A stretch of 5,895 bases of DNA from an uncultured Ruminococcus sp. (GTDB lineage: Bacteria > Bacillota > Clostridia > Oscillospirales > Acutalibacteraceae). The stretch is from the NCBI GenBank assembly GCA_902766305.1, contig CACXDE010000248.1:1-5895 (forward strand), read 5' to 3'. This document shows positions 1 through 5,521 of this stretch, piece by piece. The translations under genes were made by a program, and so were the position numbers. Positions within the stretch are counted from its first letter, which is position 1. The number at the start of each line of letters is the position of its first letter. The notes under the pieces were generated by a model. That model ran no database searches and was not told the origin of the DNA. It was given only the letters and a program-made list of their open reading frames with translations.

Positions 1-91
1 ATCATAAATAAATATATCAGGACATGAAATGCGGATAAAATGCAGAATGTACGAAGCCGCATAACGTGTTTTTCCGGAGGAGGGTTGAAGT
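1..91 (+). other. Leader upstream of the V-ATPase genes
   Basis: No gene can be supported here. All three forward frames close early, with stops at 5-7, 9-11 and 25-27, so at most the last few codons of an upstream gene could be present. A TAAAAT hexamer at 36-41 resembles a -10 box, but no -35 box sits 16-18 bases upstream, so I do not call a promoter. The last part holds the ribosome binding site of the first ATPase gene. Whether transcription starts here or enters from further upstream cannot be decided. Confidence 0.4.
76..84 (+). promoter_or_regulatory. Ribosome binding site deciding a TTG start
   Basis: GGAGGAGGG lies 7 bases before the TTG at 92-94. An in-frame TGA at 86-88 lies just upstream, and the first in-frame ATG is codon 52, inside the coiled coil. 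TTG is therefore the only sensible start. Confidence 0.85.
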
Positions 92-403
92 TTGGCAAAG
101 GATTTTGTTGATTCTATTCTTGAAACTGAGGAAGAGTGCAAAAAACAGGAAGCACTTGCAAGAAACAAGGCTGAGCAGAAAAAAATTGATGCGAAAGAAC
201 AGGCTGAAAAGTACATATCTGATGCAAATAAAGATGTGGAAAAAATGCTTGAGGATGACAAGGCGGCCGTCAGCAGAAGCATTGAGCTCAGACTTGATAA
301 AGAAAGCATGAAAGTCAAGGCTGATTGTGATAAGCTTTCAGCAAAAGCTGATAAGAACAGAGACAGAGTGATAAAGCTTGCTGTTTCCGCAATAACAGGA
401 TAA
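92..403 (+). CDS. ntpF: V-type ATP synthase peripheral stalk subunit (G/H type)
   Basis: This 103-residue protein is the small coiled-coil partner of subunit E in the peripheral stalk, which holds the catalytic head against the membrane stator. It is highly charged (Lys, Glu, Asp, Ala) with no membrane segment. Residues about 5-95 read as one long helix, including EQKKIDAKEQAEKYISDAN (residues 28-46), and a short hydrophobic end (VIKLAVSAITG) follows. Length and composition fit the G/H (AhaH, NtpF) family of about 100-110 residues. Family sequence is poorly conserved, so the call rests on coiled-coil character plus position directly before subunit I, as in the E. hirae ntp operon. Translation starts at TTG after a strong ribosome binding site. 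A 40-base gap separates it from the next gene. Naming varies: G, H and NtpF are all used for this subunit. Confidence 0.85.
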   Translation: MAKDFVDSILETEEECKKQEALARNKAEQKKIDAKEQAEKYISDANKDVEKMLEDDKAAVSRSIELRLDKESMKVKADCDKLSAKADKNRDRVIKLAVSAITG

Positions 404-432
404 GGTTTTGAAGAAAATAACTAAGTAAGCGT

Positions 433-438
433 GGTGAT
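433..438 (+). promoter_or_regulatory. Ribosome binding site deciding the ntpI TTG start
   Basis: GGTGAT matches the 3' half of the full Shine-Dalgarno sequence (AAGGAGGTGATC) and sits 5 bases before TTG at 444. An in-frame TAA at 438-440 blocks any earlier start. The resulting N-terminus MAKLKMK fits the family pattern. The next in-frame ATG (459-461) would remove this conserved start and has no ribosome binding site. Confidence 0.7.
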
Positions 439-443
439 AATAT

Positions 444-2429
444 TTGGCTAAACTGAAAATGAAGGCTGTGCGGATAATTGCACTCAGGGAAGACCGCAAA
501 CGTATCCTGGAGCATCTTCAGAATAGTTCCCTTATTGAAATAAAACACAATGAAGTGCCTGAGAGCGGTTTTTCACGTGTGGATACATCATCGCAGATAC
601 AGAAATTTGACAGGAATGATCAGCTCATGACTCAGGCACTGAAGATACTGGATAAGGTTTCGCCTGAGAAAAAAAGTCTGCTCAGTTCCTTCAGAGGTAA
701 AAGAGAGGTAGAGCCTGAAGATATAGGCAGTATTGCGTCAGATTCTCCAAAAGTGATAGGTATTTGCAATAAGATATGCGATCTTGAAAAACAAAAGGCA
801 GATTATTCAGCTGAGAGGATCAGAATAAAGACTATGTGCGCCCAGCTTGAACCTTGGGCTGGTCTTGATATTCCGATGAATACTTCTGACACGTCAAGCA
901 CTGCCGTACTGATAGGAACTTTCCCGAGAATGCTGGATGATGTTTCATTGTCCGAGACGCTGGCACAGGAAGAGGATCTGGTGTTTGAATATGAGATAAT
1001 TTTCTCCGGTTCAAACCTGACTTGCGCTGTCATTTATGTTCCGAAGGCTCAAAAGGAAAAGGCGGAAAACGTACTTAGGACTATAGGCTTCACACGTCCG
1101 CTCAATCCTACTTCAAGGACTCCATCGGAGAAAATAAAGAGACTGAGAAAAAAAGATGGAGAGCTTGAAGAAAAAATATCTAAGGCTAATGAAAGTATTA
1201 ATGGATATGTTAAATACCGGAGTATGATAGCAGATACAAAGGATTATTATAATATCCGGTCGGATAAGTATAAGGTCATATCCGAGCTTGATCAGAGCGG
1301 GCATACCTTTATACTCTATGGTTATGTTCCGGAGTGCGACTGCGAAAAACTCCAGCAGCTTTGCGAGCGGGCGGCAACCTGTGTTGTCGAATTTTCTGAA
1401 GCAGGAGACGATGCGCCTGTAAAGCTTAAAAACAATAAATTTGCAGAACCGGCAGAAAGCATTGTTACGATGTACTCGCCGCCGTCAAAGGAGGATGTAG
1501 ATCCAACGCCTATACTTGCGTTTTTCTTCTATTTCTTTTTTGGCATGATGTTTTCTGACGCAGGTTATGGTCTTGTGATGCTTATAGCCACAACGGCAGC
1601 TATAAAGATCTTCAAGCCTGATAAGCCAATGAGAAGTACTCTGAAGCTGTTCCAGTACTGCGGTGTTGCGACAGTATTCTGGGGACTTGTGTTCGGCAGC
1701 ATATTCGGTGATGCGCCGGTTGTGTATTACAATCTGTTTACCGGCAGCAATCTGACTATGGCGGATATTCTCCCGTGGCCTATTCTGGACACGCAGAAGG
1801 ATGCGCTGACAATAATGATACTGTCTATCGGTCTTGGACTTATACATATCCTTGTTGGTATGGGATGTAAGTTCTATGTTTGTCTGAAAAACAAGCGATA
1901 TGAAGAGGCCTTCTTTGACACAGGCTTCTGGATGCTCATGCTTATCGGATTTGCTGTTCTTGCGGCAGGTATGGTCACAAGTCCGGTACTTATAACGGTA
2001 GGAGCTGCAATAGCTATTGCCTGCGCAGTGGGGCTGATACTGACGCAGGGAAGAGATAAGAAGGGTATTTTCGGCAAGCTTCTGGGCGGTGTAGGTTCGC
2101 TCTATGATATAACCAGTTATATCAGCGATCTGCTGAGTTATTCAAGACTGCTTGCACTCGGACTTACAACGGGAGTTATGGCACAGGTGTTCAATATGCT
2201 TTCAACTCTTATGGGTACGAATGTTTTCGGCATAATATTCATGATAGTGATATTTATAGCAGGACATCTTATAACGATAGGTCTGAATGCTCTGGGTTCT
2301 TATGTGCATACGATGCGTTTGCAGTATGTGGAAATGTTCAGCAAGTTTTACGATGGAGGCGGAAGGAAGTTTGAACCCTTCGCTGTAAATTGTAAGAACT
2401 TCAAAATCAAAAATTCTGAAGATATGTAA
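444..2429 (+). CDS. ntpI: V-type ATP synthase subunit I (membrane stator, a-type)
   Basis: This 661-residue protein is the stator that carries ions to and from the rotating K ring. Residues 1 to about 350 form the soluble arm, which contacts the E/G stalks and has helical coiled stretches near 110-135 and 228-260. The membrane domain spans about 355-620 and I count seven or eight segments. It opens with the family hallmark FGMMFSDAGYG at residues 366-376. Arg568 in YSRLLALGL is the arginine that faces the ring carboxylate and is required for ion transfer in this family. Arg625 in HTMRLQYVE matches the second conserved arginine. The C-terminus carries the usual FSKFYDGGGRKFEPF pattern at 632-646. 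Length is typical for bacterial and archaeal subunit I. The start is TTG. The gene ends 18 bases before ntpK. No frameshift or missing motif is seen. Confidence 0.97.
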   Translation: MAKLKMKAVRIIALREDRKRILEHLQNSSLIEIKHNEVPESGFSRVDTSSQIQKFDRNDQLMTQALKILDKVSPEKKSLLSSFRGKREVEPEDIGSIASDSPKVIGICNKICDLEKQKADYSAERIRIKTMCAQLEPWAGLDIPMNTSDTSSTAVLIGTFPRMLDDVSLSETLAQEEDLVFEYEIIFSGSNLTCAVIYVPKAQKEKAENVLRTIGFTRPLNPTSRTPSEKIKRLRKKDGELEEKISKANESINGYVKYRSMIADTKDYYNIRSDKYKVISELDQSGHTFILYGYVPECDCEKLQQLCERAATCVVEFSEAGDDAPVKLKNNKFAEPAESIVTMYSPPSKEDVDPTPILAFFFYFFFGMMFSDAGYGLVMLIATTAAIKIFKPDKPMRSTLKLFQYCGVATVFWGLVFGSIFGDAPVVYYNLFTGSNLTMADILPWPILDTQKDALTIMILSIGLGLIHILVGMGCKFYVCLKNKRYEEAFFDTGFWMLMLIGFAVLAAGMVTSPVLITVGAAIAIACAVGLILTQGRDKKGIFGKLLGGVGSLYDITSYISDLLSYSRLLALGLTTGVMAQVFNMLSTLMGTNVFGIIFMIVIFIAGHLITIGLNALGSYVHTMRLQYVEMFSKFYDGGGRKFEPFAVNCKNFKIKNSEDM

Positions 2430-2447
2430 TTATGGAGGTATTTAATT

Positions 2448-2921
2448 ATGGAAGGTATAGTATTTGCAATTCTGGCTGCTTCAATAGCAACAGTTCTTTC
2501 TGGTATTGGTTCTGCAAAGGGTGTAGGCGGCGCTGCACAGACAGCTATGGGTGTTCTTTCAGAGGACAGCTCAATGTTCGGTAAGATGCTGGTTCTTACA
2601 CTTCTTCCCGGTACACAGGGTCTTTACGGGTTTATCGTAGGCTTCCTCATCATGATTAACTGCGGTGTTCTTGGCGGAGAGATTCCTACACTTATGCAGG
2701 GACTAGCTTATGTTGCAGCGTCTCTTGCTATCGGCTTCGGCGGTATGATCTCAGGTTTTGCTCAGGGAAAAGCTTCTGTAGCAGGTATTTCAATGTGTGC
2801 AAAGGACGAGGGCAATTTCTCAAAGGCTATGGTATCTATTACTCTCGTTGAGATATATGCACTTCTTGCGTTCATAGTATCACTTCTTATGGTTATTTCT
2901 ATTCCCGGTATAAAGATGTGA
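2448..2921 (+). CDS. ntpK: V-type ATP synthase subunit K (proteolipid ring, predicted Na+-binding)
   Basis: This 157-residue, four-helix membrane protein consists of two fused c-type hairpins and forms the rotor ring. Helices lie at about 3-24, 47-74, 82-107 and 128-151. The first hairpin has LLPGTQGLYGF (52-62) and the second has GFAQGK (103-108) and VEIYA (134-138). Only one ion-binding carboxylate, Glu135, is present per protein, as in other V-type K subunits. From memory of the E. hirae ring structure, the Na+ ligands Leu61, Thr64, Gln65, Gln110 and Glu139 correspond here to Leu53, Thr56, Gln57, Gln106 and Glu135, and Tyr68 corresponds to Tyr60. All are kept, so Na+ coupling is inferred. 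Start ATG follows GGAGG at 2434-2438. Codon use differs from the neighbours: AUA makes up only 5 of 17 isoleucine codons, which fits a product needed in many copies. Confidence 0.97.
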   Translation: MEGIVFAILAASIATVLSGIGSAKGVGGAAQTAMGVLSEDSSMFGKMLVLTLLPGTQGLYGFIVGFLIMINCGVLGGEIPTLMQGLAYVAASLAIGFGGMISGFAQGKASVAGISMCAKDEGNFSKAMVSITLVEIYALLAFIVSLLMVISIPGIKM

Positions 2922-2960
2922 TGAAAGAAGATTTAAACTGTAAAAAAGGCTGGTGAAAAT

Positions 2961-3545
2961 ATGAGCAATGCGGATAAAATACTGTCAGTCATAAAGCAGG
3001 AAAGCGAAGATCGCATAAAGGAAATGAATGAGCAGGCCGATAAGATTTATCAGGATATCACAGGCGATGCACAGAAAAAGGCTCAGGAAATACGCAGACA
3101 GGGTGAACATAAGGTACATCATCAGGCAGAAAATCTTCTGAAAACATTTCACAGCAGGGCGGAGCTTGAAAGACGCAATGCGATACTGAAAACGAAGAGA
3201 AACGAAATAGATAAGACTATAACGGAGCTTCATAAATATCTGATGTCTTTGGAGACTAAGGATTATTTCCGGATGATAATAAAAATAGCTAAAACTCTTG
3301 ATGATACAGAAGGAGAGATGTATTTCAATTCTGCTGATCTTAAAAGACTGCCCAAGAATTTCAGCAAGATCCTGACGGATCATTCTATAAAATCCCATGT
3401 GTCCTCTGCACCTGATGACAGTATTGACGGCGGTTTTATACTGAAAAACGGTGATATAGAAGAAAACATGAGTTTTTCTGCCGTTATAGCGGCAAACCGT
3501 GAAAAACTGGAAGATGTGATCGGCTCAGAGCTTTTTAAGGATTAA
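2961..3545 (+). CDS. ntpE: V-type ATP synthase subunit E (peripheral stalk)
   Basis: This 194-residue soluble protein pairs with the G/H coiled coil to make the peripheral stalk and caps the head with its C-terminal domain. Residues about 1-95 are a charged helix rich in Lys, Glu and Gln, with the family-like stretch SRAELERRNAILKTKRNEID at 65-84. Residues about 100-194 form the globular domain, with the E-subunit signature DGGFILKNGDIEENMSFSAV at 156-175. Length is near the usual 190-200. The ATG is preceded by GGTGA at 2952-2956 and an in-frame TAA at 2934-2936 limits earlier starts. A 39-base gap follows ntpK, with no hairpin in it. Isoleucine is mostly AUA (14 of 19), unlike ntpK. Confidence 0.94.
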   Translation: MSNADKILSVIKQESEDRIKEMNEQADKIYQDITGDAQKKAQEIRRQGEHKVHHQAENLLKTFHSRAELERRNAILKTKRNEIDKTITELHKYLMSLETKDYFRMIIKIAKTLDDTEGEMYFNSADLKRLPKNFSKILTDHSIKSHVSSAPDDSIDGGFILKNGDIEENMSFSAVIAANREKLEDVIGSELFKD

Positions 3546-3556
3546 GGAGGATTTGT

Positions 3557-4528
3557 ATGTCGTTGTCGTATGAATTTTCTATCGGATCCGTCAGGGTCAG
3601 AGAAAAAAGTCTTTTTAATACAGCCGATTACGAACAGATGCTTGCACTGAAAAGCGAAGAGGAGCTTATGGGCTTTCTTGAGAATAAGGGGTATCCTGAG
3701 GGAGACAGTGTTGATGAGATACTGAGTCTTCAAAGTGAGATGATGTGGAAATATATCCGCAGTGTTGCGCCTGATATGGATATATTTGCGCCCTTCTATA
3801 TGCAGAATGATATACATAATTTCAAGACAATACTCAAGGGAGTAATGTTCGGTAAAAGTTATGATAGTCTTTTGCTGATTCCTGCCGATATAGATACTGA
3901 TCTTATCCGTGAATGTATAGAAAACCGCAAGTTTGATAAGCTTCCCCAGTGGCTGTCTCCGGCTGCTGAGAAAGCATATGAGCTTTTGGCGCATACCAAG
4001 GATGCAAGACTGAGCGACGGCGCACTTGACAGAGCTCTGCTTGAAACACTGATATCATCTTGCAAAAAAAGCTGTTCAAAGTTCCTTACAAAATATTTTA
4101 ACACAATGGCTTTTTATGCCAACATAAAGATAGCTATAAGGGCTTCAAGAACCAAAACTACGATGGAATATCTTGCTGTATCTTTGTGTGAATGCGATGA
4201 TTTTGATAAGGATAAAACTGTCAGGATGATTATGTCAGGCAATGAAAGACTGCTTAAATATCTTGAAACGGTGAATGCGTACGGATGCAAAAAGGCAATA
4301 AAGCTCTATGAGGAAAAGCCCGGTCTGTTTGAAAAATTTGTTGATGACAGTCTGATCAGGATAGCAAAGGAAATGTGCAGGTTTTCGATTGAAGGACCGG
4401 AGCCGCTTTTCGGGTACTATATAGGCTGTGAATATGAGAGACGTGCTGTCAATATGATAGCTGGCGGCATAAGAACGGCAGCTGCACCCGATACCGTCAG
4501 AGAAAGGCTGCGTGAAACCTATGGTTAA
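3557..4528 (+). CDS. ntpC: V-type ATP synthase subunit C (d-type ring adaptor)
   Basis: This 323-residue soluble protein is the funnel-shaped adaptor (AC39/d family) that sits on the K ring and receives the central axle. It is helical throughout. The family pattern DIHNFKTILKG appears at residues 85-95, SDGALDRALLE at 153-163, and the conserved C-terminal block GPEPLFGYYIGCEYERR at 280-296 ends in VRERLRETYG (314-323). Length matches bacterial homologues of about 320-335 residues. The start is supported by AAGGAGG at 3544-3550, which overlaps the ntpE stop codon, with 6 bases of spacing. Its 3' end overlaps the start of the next gene, so translational coupling is likely. In E. hirae naming this is NtpC. 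It is not the eukaryotic subunit C of the stalk. Confidence 0.95.
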   Translation: MSLSYEFSIGSVRVREKSLFNTADYEQMLALKSEEELMGFLENKGYPEGDSVDEILSLQSEMMWKYIRSVAPDMDIFAPFYMQNDIHNFKTILKGVMFGKSYDSLLLIPADIDTDLIRECIENRKFDKLPQWLSPAAEKAYELLAHTKDARLSDGALDRALLETLISSCKKSCSKFLTKYFNTMAFYANIKIAIRASRTKTTMEYLAVSLCECDDFDKDKTVRMIMSGNERLLKYLETVNAYGCKKAIKLYEEKPGLFEKFVDDSLIRIAKEMCRFSIEGPEPLFGYYIGCEYERRAVNMIAGGIRTAAAPDTVRERLRETYG

Positions 4529-4841
4529 GAATATTGCATATATTGGTGACAGCGAAAGTGTCAAGGGTTTTTCCGCTGTCGGTATAGATACTGTCGTCTG
4601 TAACGACACTGAGGATGCCGCTGTTGTACTGAAAAATGTATCCGATAAGGACAAATATGCTGTTATATATATGACAGAAGAGCTTTTTGAGGCAGCATTA
4701 AAGGAAGTTTCAAGGCATTCAGGTCAGACAATACCGGCAGTAATACCGCTTCCGGGTGCAAAGGGTAATACAGGAGTAGGTTCAAAACGTCTTTCAGCCT
4801 TTGTTGAACAGGCTGTAGGATCTGATATACTCTTTAAATAA
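4512..4841 (+). CDS. ntpG: V-type ATP synthase subunit F (central stalk)
   Basis: This small central-stalk protein binds subunit D and, in relatives, activates the head. From GTG at 4512 it has 109 residues. From ATG at 4521 it has 106 and begins MVKNIAYIGD, which looks more like the usual family N-terminus. AAAGG at 4503-4507 is 4 bases from the GTG and 13 from the ATG, so spacing favours GTG or reinitiation after ntpC. Both starts overlap ntpC, by 17 or 8 bases. The Rossmann-like fold is visible as YIGDSESVKGFSAVGID (10-26), a central YAVIYMTEELF (49-59), IPAVIPLPG (74-82) and the C-terminal VEQAVGSDIL (98-107). This is NtpG in E. hirae naming and AtpF in many annotations. In E. hirae, A, B and D would follow here. 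They do not. Confidence 0.93.
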   Translation: MKPMVKNIAYIGDSESVKGFSAVGIDTVVCNDTEDAAVVLKNVSDKDKYAVIYMTEELFEAALKEVSRHSGQTIPAVIPLPGAKGNTGVGSKRLSAFVEQAVGSDILFK

Positions 4842-4896
4842 AATAAAATGCGCAAAAAAGCAATAAAATTTGAGAAAAGGTATTGCATTTTTATTT
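4841..4896 (+). terminator. Weak hairpin and T-rich end after the ATPase genes
   Basis: GCAATA (4860-4865) can pair with TATTGC (4881-4886) around a 15-base loop, followed by ATTTTTATTT. This is terminator-like but weak. A competing longer stem pairs AAATAAAATGC (4841-4851) with GCATTTTTATTT (4885-4896) with one bulged T. Both use bases 4885-4886, so they exclude each other. The 3' arm overlaps the -35 box proposed for rpsT. Confidence 0.42.
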
Positions 4897-4911
4897 GAAC
4901 TGTGTTACTAT
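4883..4911 (+). promoter_or_regulatory. Candidate sigma-A promoter for rpsT
   Basis: TTGCAT (4883-4888) and TACTAT (4906-4911) are separated by exactly 17 bases. A TG one base before the -10 (4903-4904) gives an extended -10 element. The -35 match is modest (3 of 6) and the -10 match is 4 of 6. Transcription would begin near 4918, about 30 bases before the S20 start. This would free rpsT from the ATPase operon. Confidence 0.5.
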
Positions 4912-4949
4912 AAGATGTACGCAATTCAAAAGGTCAGGGAGGTGGAAAT

Positions 4950-5210
4950 ATGCCGAATATAAAGTCTGCTAAGAAGCGTGTAAAGGTTATTGCTGCAAAG
5001 ACAGCTAACAATAAGAACTTCACAAGTGCTATGAGAACAGATATCAAGAAGGCAAATGCTGCTATCGAGGGTAATGCTGCTGATAAGGAGCAGGTTGTTC
5101 GTCTTGCTATCAAGAAGATAGACAAGGCTGTAGCTAAGGGCATTCTCAAGAAGAATACTGCTTCAAGAAAGAAGTCTTCTCTTGCCCGCAAGCTCAACGC
5201 AGGTGCATGA
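4950..5210 (+). CDS. rpsT: 30S ribosomal protein S20
   Basis: This 86-residue, very basic protein binds 16S rRNA early in 30S assembly. The N-terminus MPNIKSAKKRVKV is the family hallmark, and the C-terminal KGILKKNTASRKKSSLARKL (63-82) matches the conserved rRNA-binding end. Alanine and lysine dominate, giving a three-helix bundle. Length is normal for the family (85-90). A strong AGGGAGGTGG ribosome binding site lies at 4936-4945. Codons look selected for high expression: AUA is 2 of 7 isoleucines. The gene appears to be its own transcription unit, between a candidate promoter upstream and a strong terminator downstream. Nothing about it is abnormal. The ATPase genes before it and pflB after it are probably unrelated in function. 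Confidence 0.98.
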   Translation: MPNIKSAKKRVKVIAAKTANNKNFTSAMRTDIKKANAAIEGNAADKEQVVRLAIKKIDKAVAKGILKKNTASRKKSSLARKLNAGA

Positions 5211-5233
5211 TCAACTGAAAATTGATATAACTG

Positions 5234-5268
5234 GAAGCAGGACTTTAAGGTTCTGCTTCTTGTTTTTT
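5234..5268 (+). terminator. Intrinsic terminator after rpsT
   Basis: GAAGCAG (5234-5240) pairs perfectly with CTGCTTC (5253-5259). The stem extends inward through GAC (5241-5243) against GTT (5250-5252) with one G-T wobble, giving about 10 pairs and a 6-base loop. A T-tract (TTGTTTTTT) follows directly. It lies 24 bases after the rpsT stop. Confidence 0.93.
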
Positions 5269-5307
5269 GTACTGAATACATTGTTGAGCTTTTTTTGAAA
5301 AGAATAA

Positions 5308-5327
5308 CAATACCACAATCTGTATTG
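5308..5327. repeat. Short inverted repeat CAATAC-N8-GTATTG
   Basis: Two perfect 6-base arms (5308-5313 and 5322-5327) flank 8 bases. No T-tract follows on the + strand, so it is not a terminator for rpsT read-through. It ends just before the -35 box of the upstream pflB promoter candidate, so it could be an operator. At this length in AT-rich DNA, chance is a fair alternative. Confidence 0.3.
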
Positions 5328-5328
5328 C

Positions 5329-5357
5329 TTGTAAAAAACAGGAACACAATATATAGT
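5329..5357 (+). promoter_or_regulatory. Candidate upstream pflB promoter P1
   Basis: TTGTAA (5329-5334) and TATAGT (5352-5357) are 17 bases apart. The matches are 4 of 6 and 5 of 6. A transcript from here would start near 5364 and carry a leader of about 210 bases before pflB. It is weaker than P2. Confidence 0.4.
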
Positions 5358-5461
5358 GATTTTTAATATGCGTTGATGCCATAATATACATAAGTTAGTC
5401 TTAATAAGAGAAATGATATTGTTAATTATTTACGATAATAAATAAGTGATTTTAAATATGG

Positions 5462-5490
5462 TTGACAAATAATAGAAAGGGCTTTATTAT
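5462..5490 (+). promoter_or_regulatory. Candidate main pflB promoter P2
   Basis: TTGACA (5462-5467) matches the consensus -35 exactly. TATTAT (5485-5490) matches 5 of 6 of the -10, with the optimal 17-base spacing. The predicted start is near 5497, giving a leader of about 75 bases. This is the best promoter in the window. Confidence 0.78.
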
Positions 5491-5521
5491 TATAATTGTA
5501 AATAAGTTTGTGATATCTGCC

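Noticed and set aside
36..41. TAAAAT as a -10 box for the ATPase operon
   Set aside because: No acceptable -35 box at 15-19 bases upstream; TAAAAT is frequent in AT-rich DNA.
29..64. 11-codon frame (MRIKCRMYEAA) before ntpF with a weak AGGA upstream
   Set aside because: Too short, weak ribosome binding site and no link to the downstream start; likely chance.
66..311. 81-codon forward frame starting GTG in front of and across ntpF
   Set aside because: It is out of frame with ntpF, swallows its ribosome binding site, has no ribosome binding site of its own and gives a Arg/Lys/Leu-rich sequence with no family look.
1485..1847. 120-codon reverse frame inside ntpI
   Set aside because: It lies antisense to the conserved FGMMFSDAGYG region of ntpI, has no ribosome binding site and no recognisable domain.
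2922..2960. Possible terminator or processing hairpin between ntpK and ntpE
   Set aside because: No inverted repeat of useful length was found; the run of A at 2942-2947 has no stem before it.
3542..3994. 150-codon reverse frame opposite ntpC
   Set aside because: Antisense shadow of a well-conserved gene; composition is rich in His, Ile and Phe from reverse reading.
4934..5347. 137-codon reverse frame opposite rpsT
   Set aside because: Runs through the rpsT terminator and ribosome binding site; antisense to a certain ribosomal protein gene.
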